From: Betaproteobacteria bacterium
GTDB taxonomy: Bacteria; Pseudomonadota; Gammaproteobacteria; Burkholderiales; SG8-41
NCBI GenBank assembly: GCA_021730905.1
Contig: JAKFYK010000085.1
Location: 1 to 64,000 of the forward strand
Reading direction: 5' to 3'
Length of the DNA: 64,000 nt
Shown here: piece by piece, positions 18,795 to 27,034 of the stretch
Position numbering within the stretch: the first letter of the stretch is position 1
Layout: every line of letters begins with the position of its first letter
Translations under genes and position numbers: made by a program
The notes under the pieces: generated by a model
Seen by the model: the letters and a program-made list of their open reading frames with translations, nothing else
The model's database searches: none
What the model was told of the DNA's origin: nothing

Positions 18795-21559
18795 ACGCCC
18801 TCCGCAGTTTTTGCTTTCGGCGGCACCGGCGCGAAGTAGCCGATCACCATGCAGAACACGCCGACGCCGATAAATGACACGATGCGTTCCACCGTACCGG
18901 TATTCGACAAATCCACCAGCGCCAGCTTGCCGATCACCACCGCCAGCAGCACCGCGCCAACAAACCACAACGCGCGCAGGCTGCGCTTGTTGGCAAAGAA
19001 CATCGCGCCCAGCGCAAGCAGGCTCCAAAACAGTGAGAACGACGCCTGCACCAGCGTGGAATTCATCATCGCGTTAAAGCGGAACGGAACGCCAGCGTAG
19101 TGATGCAAGCTGCGCAACAGCACGCCATTCAGTGCGATGAACAGCACGATGCCCAGCAGCGTGAGCGCCGTTGACGTGGCGGGCAGTTTCGCCCCGGGAA
19201 TCTCCATGCGCCGCACCAGCAGGTACCACGTTGCCAGCGCCAGCAGTGCGCCGAACTGCGCGAGGTCGAGCGGATTGAGCAGGGGCACATACGGCAGCGG
19301 CGATGGATTGCCGTTGCTGATGAAGTTCGCGATGACGATCCAGCCCAGCAGAAACACCGCCAGCGGCAGCGCACCGAGATACAGATATCCACGCTGGTGA
19401 TCACGCACCGGCCAGCCCAGCCAGGCACCGCGCGAGGCAAACAGCGCGATCAAAGCACCTGGCACCACCGCCCATGCGATCAGCGGCCACACACGCCGGC
19501 CTTCGACATAGTGATCGATCTGCCAGCCGAATTCCCACGATGCGACGATCGCCAGCAGCCAGAAACCTGCCGCGTGCCACCAATCGGGCCACGTCGCGCG
19601 CTCGTATTCATCCGACCGGTGCATGCGCAGCACCGCAAGATGTACCGCAAAAGCGATGATCCAGCCCGTATATCCATAGTACTGGAACGGGTGGCGCACA
19701 TTGTCAGTGGCAATGCCCAGCAACGTGCCCGCCATCAGCGGCAGCAGCGCCAGTGCCGCGTAACGCGCTGCGTTCCAGTGGAGACGCTTCCACAAGGCCG
19801 CAAAGGCCGCGCACGAACCGGCGAAGAAAATCAGTTCGGGATTCCACGCCGCCTTGCCGCTCACATGCCGCTCGATTTCCAGCACGCCGCCGCCCAGCCA
19901 CCACAGCGCACCCCACACAAACAACGCGCGCGTCACCAGTCGTTCGTTTTCACTGACAACATCGTGCCGCCGCTCGGCGTAAAAGTTGATGAACAATGCG
20001 GCGACGCTCACCATCACACAGCCCAGGTAGCTTGCGTTCAATACCGGCAGCAAGTGTTCCGGTTCGGCAAAACGATTGAAATGTGCGAGAAACGACATTC
20101 CGGCCGCGATCTGCAGCAGCATGCCGAACGCGCGCGCCAGCACGCGGTTCTGGCGCACGCCCACCCACACAATGGCCGCGCCTTCCACTGCCCACACCGC
20201 CGAGGTCCAGCGTCCATCCAGCGCCAGCGGCACCGCCAGCGTGGCGAAACCGATGCCGAGTGCGAGGAACGATTCCACCAGCAACCGCAACGAGTCGCGT
20301 TTTTTCGCGTTGAGCAGGGTGGCCAGCATCAGATACAGCGCGGCCACCGCCAGCGCGCTCCACGCTGCGCCAAATTCCATACCTTTGACCATCGCACTCT
20401 GCATGCCAAAGGCCACCAGCGGCACACCGAAAACGATGGTGCCATCGACGTAGTGCGTGAGTTTCGGCGACTGGCGCAATGCAAACAATATTGCAATCGC
20501 CACATACATCAGAAAAAACAAAATCAGGAAAGGCTCGGTGGTGGAAAAAAACTCGGGCCGGTAGCGATCCGTCCCCCACGCCAGTCCTATCAACGCGGTA
20601 AACGCAAACCCCACCAGATTGAGTTCGCGCCACGCCTTGAACCACGCGATAAACAGAATGCCCGCATTCAGCACCGCATAAAAACTGAACAGCGCCACAT
20701 GACTGCCGCCGCCGGTGGACGCCAGTATCGGCGCGAGAAAACCGCCCGCCGCACCGGTGATCGCCAGCGCTTTGGAATCCTGCACGATGGCCAGCAGCGC
20801 CGAAAAAAACGCCATGCCTGCCAGCAGAAAAAACGCCAGCTCCGGCGGCACCAGTTTGTAGAGTCGCAGCGCCGCGAACACCGTGAGATAAAGTATGCCG
20901 ACACCGCCGCCCTGCAGCATCAATGCGTAGCCCACGCGCTGGTGACGCAAGCGCCAGCCCAGCACCAGCAGCGAGATGCCACCGAGCGCCACACCCGCCA
21001 GCCGCAGTTCTATCGGCACAAAGCCGTGATCGGCGGCGTACTTGAGCAGGAACGACACGCCGATAAACAGCACCAGAATCCCCACGCGCACCAGCGTGTT
21101 GCCGCCGAAAAAGAAGCTCCATAATGCAGAGGGTTCTTTCGGCTTGGCGGGTACGGCTGGCGCCCGCGCCATTGGCTTGGACAGTGCGGGCGACGCTGCG
21201 GCAGCCGCATCTACCGCAATCGCGGGTTGTTCAGATGCAACGGCAACCGCGACCGGCATCGGTACCTCCGGTAGCGGCGGCACGTCGCTCAACACGGGCG
21301 CCGCGCCTGAAACCTCACCTCCAGCGGTCTCGGCAGGCGCCGTCTTAACCACCGCACCGCTCTCCAGCGCGTACACCCGCTCGGTCAGTTTTCCCACGGT
21401 CTCTTCAAGCGCGGCGATCCGTGTATCGGCTGCGCTTTTTTTGGACTTGCCCGACAGCAGCCCGCCGACAAATGCGCCTACGACGGCGCCTATCACCGCG
21501 CCCTCGAAGCGGCCCATCGCCCCGATCACCGCGCCAACAATCATTCCGACGAACCACAT
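18791..21559 (-). CDS. DUF2339-family polytopic membrane protein
   Basis: A 922-residue protein with a glycine-zipper-like N-terminal hairpin (FVGMIVGAVIGAMGR ... VGAFVGGLLSG), a short coiled coil (IAALEETVGKLTERVYALES), a Pro/Ala linker, then more than twenty predicted membrane segments to the C-terminus. This is the DUF2339 layout. The following gene is DUF3999, whose large periplasmic domain may dock on this membrane scaffold. No catalytic motif is evident to me. A role in the envelope is inferred only from topology and partner. Confidence 0.82.
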   Translation of the reverse strand: MWFVGMIVGAVIGAMGRFEGAVIGAVVGAFVGGLLSGKSKKSAADTRIAALEETVGKLTERVYALESGAVVKTAPAETAGGEVSGAAPVLSDVPPLPEVPMPVAVAVASEQPAIAVDAAAAASPALSKPMARAPAVPAKPKEPSALWSFFFGGNTLVRVGILVLFIGVSFLLKYAADHGFVPIELRLAGVALGGISLLVLGWRLRHQRVGYALMLQGGGVGILYLTVFAALRLYKLVPPELAFFLLAGMAFFSALLAIVQDSKALAITGAAGGFLAPILASTGGGSHVALFSFYAVLNAGILFIAWFKAWRELNLVGFAFTALIGLAWGTDRYRPEFFSTTEPFLILFFLMYVAIAILFALRQSPKLTHYVDGTIVFGVPLVAFGMQSAMVKGMEFGAAWSALAVAALYLMLATLLNAKKRDSLRLLVESFLALGIGFATLAVPLALDGRWTSAVWAVEGAAIVWVGVRQNRVLARAFGMLLQIAAGMSFLAHFNRFAEPEHLLPVLNASYLGCVMVSVAALFINFYAERRHDVVSENERLVTRALFVWGALWWLGGGVLEIERHVSGKAAWNPELIFFAGSCAAFAALWKRLHWNAARYAALALLPLMAGTLLGIATDNVRHPFQYYGYTGWIIAFAVHLAVLRMHRSDEYERATWPDWWHAAGFWLLAIVASWEFGWQIDHYVEGRRVWPLIAWAVVPGALIALFASRGAWLGWPVRDHQRGYLYLGALPLAVFLLGWIVIANFISNGNPSPLPYVPLLNPLDLAQFGALLALATWYLLVRRMEIPGAKLPATSTALTLLGIVLFIALNGVLLRSLHHYAGVPFRFNAMMNSTLVQASFSLFWSLLALGAMFFANKRSLRALWFVGAVLLAVVIGKLALVDLSNTGTVERIVSFIGVGVFCMVIGYFAPVPPKAKTAEGV

Positions 21560-21571
21560 GGCTATCTCTCC

Positions 21572-21590
21572 ATGTATTTGTTTTTAAACA
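21572..21590 (+). repeat. AT-rich dispersed element, copy 6
   Basis: ATGTATTTGTTTTTA (21572-21586) has one mismatch and includes the exact 12-mer TATTTGTTTTTA. It fills the gap between the LplT-PlsC and DUF2339 genes. Confidence 0.65.
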
Positions 21591-23477
21591 CTACTTTTCG
21601 TCGCCGCGCAAACCGGCCACGATCTGCTGCAAGCCTTCAGGCGTGACCGCTTGCGGCGGCACCGGCACACCCACGCTCATGCCGATCTTCGCGAACAACC
21701 CGAGGCGAAACACACGCGTGACCAGCGATCCGCCCTGCCGTCCAAAAAAACTGCCCCACAACCCGCGCAGCGCAATCGGCACCACCGGCACCGGCGTGCG
21801 ATCGATAATGCGCTTGATGCCGCCGCGGAAAGGATTGATTTCACCGTCACTGGTCACGCGGCCTTCGGGGAAGATGCAGATCAGATCGCCCTCGGCGAGT
21901 CCCTTGGCAATTTCGTCGTAAGCGCGCTCCAGCATCTGCGGGTCTTCCTTCGCCGGCGCGATGGGAATCGAACGCGTCGCGCGAAAAATAAAACTGAGCA
22001 GCGGCGTGTTGAAGCGCTTGTGATCCATCACATAACGCGTCGGCCGGCGGCTGCCCGCCGCAATCACCAATGCATCGATGAAAGTCGGGTGATTGGCCAC
22101 CAGCATCGCGGCGCCTTCTTCGGGAATATTGTCGAGTCCCTGTTTTTCCAGCCGATACACAGAATGAATCAGCAGCCACACCAGAAAGCGCATCAGGAAT
22201 TCCGGCACCAGCTTGTAGATATAAAGCGCGACCAGTGCGTTGAGCAACCCGGTAAGCAAAAACAACTGCGGAATGCTCATGCCGAAACTCAAACCGAGTA
22301 TCGCCACGCCTGCCGCGGCCACCATGAACAACGCGTTCATGATGTTATTGCCCGCGATGACGCGTGCCTGATGGCTGGGATCGCTGCGGCTCTGGATCAG
22401 CGCGTACAGCGGCACGATATAAAAGCCACCGAAGATGCCGATCATCAGCAGGTCAAACAGCACGCGCCAACTGCCGGCCTGCTGCAGGAATGCCATTGCT
22501 CCCAATGGTGCCGCGTGGCTGCCCGCGGGACTCGCAAAGAAAAGATCCACCGCGAATATCGTCAGGCCTATCGAGCCGAACGGCACCAGGCCGATTTCGA
22601 TCTTGTGCCCGGACAATTTTTCGCACAGCAGGGAGCCGAGACCGATGCCCACGCTGAACACCGCCAGCAGCATCGTCACCACATGCTCGCTGCCGCCAAG
22701 CACGTCCTTGGTGTAATTCGGGAACTGCGACAAAAACATCGCGCCGTAAAACCAGAACCACGAAATGCCGAGAATCGACAGAAACACCGTGCGATTGGTG
22801 CGCAGGAATTTAAGATTCGCCCACGTTTCAGTGAGCGGATTCCAGTTGATTTTCAGCTCTGGCGACGGCGCCGGTGACAGCGGCACGCTGCGGCTCACCC
22901 AGTAACCGAGCACTGCAATCACGATGGCGGTCGCCGATACCCACATCGAGCCGGAAGGTTGCATACCAATCAGCGTGCCGCCGAGTATCGTGCCAAGCAG
23001 AATGGCGATAAATGTTCCGGCATCGATCAGGCCGTTGCCACCGACGAGTTCTTCCTTCTTCAGATGCTGCGGCAGATAGGCGTATTTCACCGGACCGAAC
23101 ATCGTCGAATGCATGCCCATCATGAACAACGCGATCAGCAGCAACTCCAGATTGAGCCAGTAAAAACCCAGCGCGCCGACGATCATGATGACGATCTCGA
23201 AGATTTTCACCAGCCGCGTGAGCAACGCTTTTTCGTATTTGTCGGCGAGTTGCCCCGCGGTCGCCGAAAACAAAAAGAACGGCAGAATGAACAACCCGGC
23301 ACACAGATTCACCAGCAGCCCCGAACTCATCGTGGTCATGCTCGCCGCCTGAAAGGTGAGCATGATCACCAGCGCGTTCTTGTACACGTTGTCGTTGAAC
23401 GCGCCGAGAAACTGCACCCCGAAAAACGGCCCGAAGCGGCGCTGTTTCAGCAGGTCAAACTGGTTGGGTTGCGACAT
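21591..23477 (-). CDS. LplT-type MFS transporter fused to a PlsC-like acyltransferase
   Basis: A two-domain inner-membrane protein of about 628 residues. Residues 1-420 are an LplT-like MFS domain beginning FGVQFLGAFNDNVYKNAL, the family's lysophospholipid flippase signature. Residues 440-620 are a PlsC/Aas acyltransferase with the H-x4-D motif NHPTFID and the substrate motif FPEGR. In enterobacteria LplT imports lysophospholipids and Aas re-acylates them; this fusion joins both steps, but the acyl-ACP synthetase domain of Aas is missing. The start at 23477 follows GGGAG by five bases. Confidence 0.9.
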   Translation of the reverse strand: MSQPNQFDLLKQRRFGPFFGVQFLGAFNDNVYKNALVIMLTFQAASMTTMSSGLLVNLCAGLFILPFFLFSATAGQLADKYEKALLTRLVKIFEIVIMIVGALGFYWLNLELLLIALFMMGMHSTMFGPVKYAYLPQHLKKEELVGGNGLIDAGTFIAILLGTILGGTLIGMQPSGSMWVSATAIVIAVLGYWVSRSVPLSPAPSPELKINWNPLTETWANLKFLRTNRTVFLSILGISWFWFYGAMFLSQFPNYTKDVLGGSEHVVTMLLAVFSVGIGLGSLLCEKLSGHKIEIGLVPFGSIGLTIFAVDLFFASPAGSHAAPLGAMAFLQQAGSWRVLFDLLMIGIFGGFYIVPLYALIQSRSDPSHQARVIAGNNIMNALFMVAAAGVAILGLSFGMSIPQLFLLTGLLNALVALYIYKLVPEFLMRFLVWLLIHSVYRLEKQGLDNIPEEGAAMLVANHPTFIDALVIAAGSRRPTRYVMDHKRFNTPLLSFIFRATRSIPIAPAKEDPQMLERAYDEIAKGLAEGDLICIFPEGRVTSDGEINPFRGGIKRIIDRTPVPVVPIALRGLWGSFFGRQGGSLVTRVFRLGLFAKIGMSVGVPVPPQAVTPEGLQQIVAGLRGDEK

Positions 23478-23490
23478 GCCCACTCCCTTG

Positions 23491-23522
23491 CCTATTTTTA
23501 TAAGTATTTGTTTTTAATATAA
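23491..23522 (+). repeat. AT-rich dispersed element, copy 7 (exact)
   Basis: The exact 15-mer AAGTATTTGTTTTTA lies at 23502-23516 inside a 30-base A/T-rich stretch. It separates the LplT-PlsC gene from the next gene, whose last codons (KLY, stop) lie in its tail. Confidence 0.75.
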
Positions 23523-25214
23523 CTTAACGGCGGCCTCGCGCGCACGGCGCTTGCGTATCGAGCGTATCGACAACACGCCCGCGATGGCCACAAACCCGCC
23601 CAATGCCGGCGCCCACGGCGGGGTTTGCCGGTCCGTCAGCGTATCGGGTTCGATCAGTTCCCGCGGAAACGGCCGTGCATCCACCGGCACGATTTTCCAT
23701 TGCGATTTGTCTTCCGGCACGCGCTTCATGTATTCATCGATCGACGCCACCGGAAACGATCCGAATGCGCGGCTCGACGGAATCTGCGGGATACGCACGA
23801 ACACCAGCGCCTCAAGGTCTTCGCGCAGCAAGTTTTCCAATACGCCGGCACTCGTGCTCCCTCCCGCACTATTAATCACTCCCGCAATGCGCAATAAATC
23901 ACGACCTGCCGCATCGTAAGCCACAGCAGGATACAAGCGTGTCTGCTCCTCGATGAGGTAGTCATACGCTTGCTTGCCGCTTTCGAAGCTCATGTCTGCA
24001 ATCGATTTATAGGGATATGCCGCCACCGCCCTCACCACGCCAGTCGGTCCCTGCATGGGTATGTTCCAGCCCAGTGCGCGCAGCGTGTCCATGCTGATGC
24101 CGGCGCAGTTGGCGCTGGCGTGACGATACTCGAAATCGTGCCGGTAGAAGTGATGATACACACGCGAAATCGCGCCTTGATAGGCATAAGCCGCGCGGTC
24201 GTTTTTCAGCACCGCCACCAGCATATACGACGGACGGTACCACGACTGACCGCTGTTCAGATCCGTCATGTAATTGTCCATCGGCAGCATAGCGCCGGTG
24301 ATGCCCTTCTCGCTGAACGAACCGAGGTTGTAGAAGTTATTCACCATCCAGTCGGCCATGTCGCTGCCTTTGCCGTGGCGCCCAGTGGCAATGGCGAAAT
24401 GCCCGCCGTGCGCTTCGTCGTCATCGCCTTGAGCGCCGTTCAGCATGATGCCCATCACGGCGCGCCCCGACCAATCACGTGCGCTGCTGTCAGAGGCGCC
24501 CGAAGATTTTTCCCACAGCAGCCGCGTTTCAAAACGCTCATCCCTGGCATTGGCGTGCGTTCGCACCAGGCCGAGCAACGACTCGCCGGCTTGCAGCGGC
24601 TGCAGCTTAATCTGTTTTTCATCGATCACCCAGTCTTGCGGCCACATCGTGCGCGCAACGAAAGTATCCTGCTGCATCTCGCCGCGCATGCGCACAGGCC
24701 GCTGTAGAAAGAAAGCCTTGCTGCTGTCGTCGTAATAAGACAGATTGGTGTTGATTTTGGGCGTCACCCTGAACGGCATACTTGCACCGTCGCCCAGCGC
24801 TATGGCGTCACCGCCTGCGGAAAGCCTGGCATCCTTGGCCAGACTCGGTGCACCGATCCACAACATCTGCGGACGCGCCTGCTGTTCGTCCCCCGTTGCG
24901 CCGGCATGCCAGCGCCTGACGTCTTCCTGGGCGGCTACACCTCTGGAAAACCCGGCCATTTTGACGCCCGCCGCCGGCACCGCAACCAGATCATCGCGAA
25001 AATACCAAAGTGCCTGTTTCGGCGTCAGGCAATCGCTGCACGCGCCTTGGGTAATCCTGAAGTCCGAGCCTGGATACAAACCCAACACGGTAGCCGTCGC
25101 CGGGATTATCCTGGGCGCTGATGGCGTGGATTCCTGCCCGCGCGCGACGCCCGTGCCGATGAACAAACCCGCCACGACTGCCGCGAGTATCGCGGTGAGA
25201 ATTCGTTGCAACAT
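23514..25214 (-). CDS. Putative membrane-anchored cysteine hydrolase (NC-type, permuted papain-like)
   Basis: About 566 residues, not recognised as a named family. There is a signal peptide (MLQRILTAILAAVVAGLFIG) and a C-terminal membrane segment (APALGGFVAIAGVLSI) followed by RSIRKRRAR, which would leave the body periplasmic. A conserved-looking His (GGHFAIATGRHG, near 295-306) precedes an Asn-Cys motif (SANCAGISMDTL, near 395). His-before-NC order is that of LRAT/YiiX/DUF4105-like permuted papain folds, so a lipid, peptide or amide hydrolase is possible. It is last in the unit with the DUF2145 gene; function is inferred only. Confidence 0.6.
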   Translation of the reverse strand: MLQRILTAILAAVVAGLFIGTGVARGQESTPSAPRIIPATATVLGLYPGSDFRITQGACSDCLTPKQALWYFRDDLVAVPAAGVKMAGFSRGVAAQEDVRRWHAGATGDEQQARPQMLWIGAPSLAKDARLSAGGDAIALGDGASMPFRVTPKINTNLSYYDDSSKAFFLQRPVRMRGEMQQDTFVARTMWPQDWVIDEKQIKLQPLQAGESLLGLVRTHANARDERFETRLLWEKSSGASDSSARDWSGRAVMGIMLNGAQGDDDEAHGGHFAIATGRHGKGSDMADWMVNNFYNLGSFSEKGITGAMLPMDNYMTDLNSGQSWYRPSYMLVAVLKNDRAAYAYQGAISRVYHHFYRHDFEYRHASANCAGISMDTLRALGWNIPMQGPTGVVRAVAAYPYKSIADMSFESGKQAYDYLIEEQTRLYPAVAYDAAGRDLLRIAGVINSAGGSTSAGVLENLLREDLEALVFVRIPQIPSSRAFGSFPVASIDEYMKRVPEDKSQWKIVPVDARPFPRELIEPDTLTDRQTPPWAPALGGFVAIAGVLSIRSIRKRRAREAAVKLY

Positions 25215-25270
25215 TATTCTTATGCCCTCCCGCCAGGCTGATGCGAAACGATACACCAAAAGGAGGCGGC

Positions 25271-26068
25271 TCACGGCAACCTCACAATCTGGCGTTGTGC
25301 CGCAGCGTCCGCGCGTTCCACGAAACGAATGACGGACTCCACCGTCACCGTGTGATAGCGCCCCGCCTGCATCTCGTCGTTCGAGTGATCTCCGAAATAC
25401 ACATTGGCCGCAAACAGCCTTGCGCCGATGCGTTCAAATGGCGCGATGCGGATTTCGGTAGGTGTGTAATCCTGCGCGCGCAACCAGCGCTGCGCCTGCG
25501 CGCGGTTGCTCACCTCGCCAGGCGGCGCCATGGCGGCAGCAAGCTGTTCAAGCACCCATTGGTTCGAATTCTGATGACGCGTCGAATACGGATGAGCAAT
25601 CAGACTGTAGCTGCGCTCATGCAGGGCCAACGGCACCGGCGTCGCCGCGACTGCCAGCAGCCACGCCTGCAATGCCGGCGCAGGCGTGACAATGATGGCT
25701 TCAAACGCGAACACGTCATCGAGAAAGAAATTGCCCAGCCCTTCGTCGAATAACGACGATGTGGCTGTACCGCATTGATTGAGCATATGGGTAAGATGCC
25801 AGCGCCCCTTGGGATGGTCGCGCAGCGCCAACGCCATATGCGAGTAACGCAGGCCGTGACGCGACATGTCACGGCCAACGCGGCCGACCAGCGCCACTTC
25901 CGCATCGCTGGCATCAAGCGCCCCGCGGGTACGCAGGGCGAGTTGTAACGCTTTTTGCACGGTGACGGCATCGGGCTGGATTTCCTGACAGCTACGCCCG
26001 GCATGCGCGGGCGTGCCCATAGTCATCACAACCAGCAGCGCTGCGGAAGCGTATCGAATCGTGCGCAT
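25271..26068 (-). CDS. DUF2145-family exported protein
   Basis: A 265-residue protein with a signal peptide (YASAALLVVMTMGTPAHAG). Motifs that I associate with DUF2145 are RHGLRYSHMALALRD, HMLNQCGTATSSLFDEGLG and FFLDDVFAFEA. The HxLNQCG motif places a Cys after a conserved Ser-His, suggestive of another NlpC/YiiX-like hydrolase, but this is inference. The start has AAGGAG seven bases upstream. It lies 11 bases after the small exported protein and about 56 bases before the putative cysteine hydrolase, same strand. Confidence 0.8.
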   Translation of the reverse strand: MRTIRYASAALLVVMTMGTPAHAGRSCQEIQPDAVTVQKALQLALRTRGALDASDAEVALVGRVGRDMSRHGLRYSHMALALRDHPKGRWHLTHMLNQCGTATSSLFDEGLGNFFLDDVFAFEAIIVTPAPALQAWLLAVAATPVPLALHERSYSLIAHPYSTRHQNSNQWVLEQLAAAMAPPGEVSNRAQAQRWLRAQDYTPTEIRIAPFERIGARLFAANVYFGDHSNDEMQAGRYHTVTVESVIRFVERADAAAQRQIVRLP

Positions 26069-26079
26069 GTTGCGGCTCC

Positions 26080-26517
26080 TTAGCGGCTGTAGTTTGATTG
26101 GTGCAGCAGCGATTGACCGATCTCGTTCGGTATGAACGCAATGGCCTTGCCCGATGCCATGAGCACATAACCGACGCCGGTGGCCGACGCCTGAAGCGCG
26201 CTGCCGACCGCCACCGATGCCGCCGCGGCGCCGTTGACGAGCACCGTAGCTATCTCGCTACTGGCGTCGCCGGCGTTTTTCACCACCACCGAAACGCCGC
26301 GCGCAGATTGTTCGACGCCGACAACGATCAGTTCGCCGCCCGCCACCAGCACGCCCACGCTGCCGGAAACCACCACCCCGGAAGCGGCGGACAGATGGTC
26401 GGATGCACGCGCGCTTGCGGTGCTGTCGGCGGCGCGCGCCACGGAGATGGTGGGCGCCGACAGCACGCCTAATGAAGCGCTCAGCGCCAGCGCGATCATT
26501 TTGGATTTAAGTTTCAT
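26080..26517 (-). CDS. Small exported Val/Ala/Gly/Ser-rich protein, unknown function
   Basis: About 145 residues starting MKLKSKMIALALSASLGVLS, a signal peptide cut near ARA/ADS. The mature part is made of alternating valine, alanine, glycine and serine (VVVSGSVGVLVAGGELIVVG, VAVGSALQASATGVGYVL), suggesting beta strands or membrane-inserting segments; it has no Cys. AAGGAG lies upstream of 26517. It is the first gene after the regulator and is preceded by an AT-rich inverted repeat. I do not recognise a family. Confidence 0.7.
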   Translation of the reverse strand: MKLKSKMIALALSASLGVLSAPTISVARAADSTASARASDHLSAASGVVVSGSVGVLVAGGELIVVGVEQSARGVSVVVKNAGDASSEIATVLVNGAAAASVAVGSALQASATGVGYVLMASGKAIAFIPNEIGQSLLHQSNYSR

Positions 26518-26570
26518 GTTTGCCGCTCCTTTCAGGTTTAAGTAAAAGACCAAACTGCTATCACCGATAA

Positions 26571-26600
26571 AACTATATAACCAATTATTTAGTTATATTG
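26571..26600. promoter_or_regulatory. Candidate ArsR-type operator upstream of the small exported protein
   Basis: ATATAAC (26575-26581) and GTTATAT (26592-26598) form a perfect 7-bp inverted repeat with a 10-base spacer, in the 95-base gap before the exported-protein gene. A related AT palindrome abuts the arsR-type gene at 26929-26944. Two similar sites next to a winged-helix regulator suggest autoregulation and operon control. Confidence 0.5.
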
Positions 26601-26612
26601 ATCAAAAAAATA

Positions 26613-26924
26613 TCAGACGTTATTGCGAATGTGGCCCAGCACGATTTCCATCGCCTCGATCAAAAAGTCTTTCGCGATCCAGAAATAAACTTCCTTGCCT
26701 TCTTTCACGCTTTCCAGCACGCCCGCCTCGCGCAGAATTTTCAAATGATGCGACACCGCCGAGCGCGACAGCGTCGCCACCTCGACTATCTGTCCGACAT
26801 TCAAGCGCTCGCCCGGCTCAAACGTGAGCAGGATGCGTTGCCGGTGTTCGTCGCCCAGCGCGGTGAACACCTTGGAAATATTGCGCCACTCCTTGGGGAT
26901 GGCTCGCATGTAGTCCTTATTCAT
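26613..26924 (-). CDS. ArsR-family winged-helix transcriptional regulator (cysteine-free)
   Basis: A 103-residue ArsR/SmtB-fold repressor: FTALGDEHRQRILLTF is the canonical opening helix pair, followed by the recognition region VATLSRSAVSHHLKILREAG and the wing EGKEVYFWI. It contains no cysteine, so the alpha3/alpha5 soft-metal sites are absent and the signal is probably not arsenite/cadmium. An internal start at 26909 (MRAIPKEW) has AAGGA four bases upstream and may be the true one. Downstream on the same strand come the exported protein, DUF2145 and putative hydrolase genes. Confidence 0.88.
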   Translation of the reverse strand: MNKDYMRAIPKEWRNISKVFTALGDEHRQRILLTFEPGERLNVGQIVEVATLSRSAVSHHLKILREAGVLESVKEGKEVYFWIAKDFLIEAMEIVLGHIRNNV

Positions 26925-26952
26925 AACTATATAATTAATTATATTGTTATAT
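26925..26952. promoter_or_regulatory. Candidate operator at the start of the ArsR-type gene
   Basis: ATATAATTAATTATAT (26929-26944) is a perfect 16-base palindrome. It is flanked by AACT and TGTTATAT and lies immediately upstream of the regulator's start codon. Binding here would block its own promoter or initiation. Confidence 0.5.
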
Positions 26953-26998
26953 TTGTCAAGCAGCTATCCAAACAAAAGCGGTATTTCGTTCTGAAATA

Positions 26999-27034
26999 TT
27001 ATTAACTATTTGTTTTTATTGATTATTTATTTTA
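26999..27034 (+). repeat. AT-rich dispersed element, copy 8
   Basis: AACTATTTGTTTTTA (27004-27018) has one mismatch to the consensus, with an A/T tail to 27034. It overlaps the 3' end of the M17 peptidase gene and encodes its last residues (HKINNQ). Confidence 0.65.

Noticed and set aside
19397..21124. Open frame of 575 codons on the plus strand
   Set aside because: Antisense to the DUF2339 gene and rich in His/Gln/Arg, as expected for the complement of a membrane-protein gene.
26613..26924. Arsenic or cadmium resistance regulator
   Set aside because: The protein has no cysteine and no ars, cad or czc gene is adjacent; only the ArsR fold is supported.
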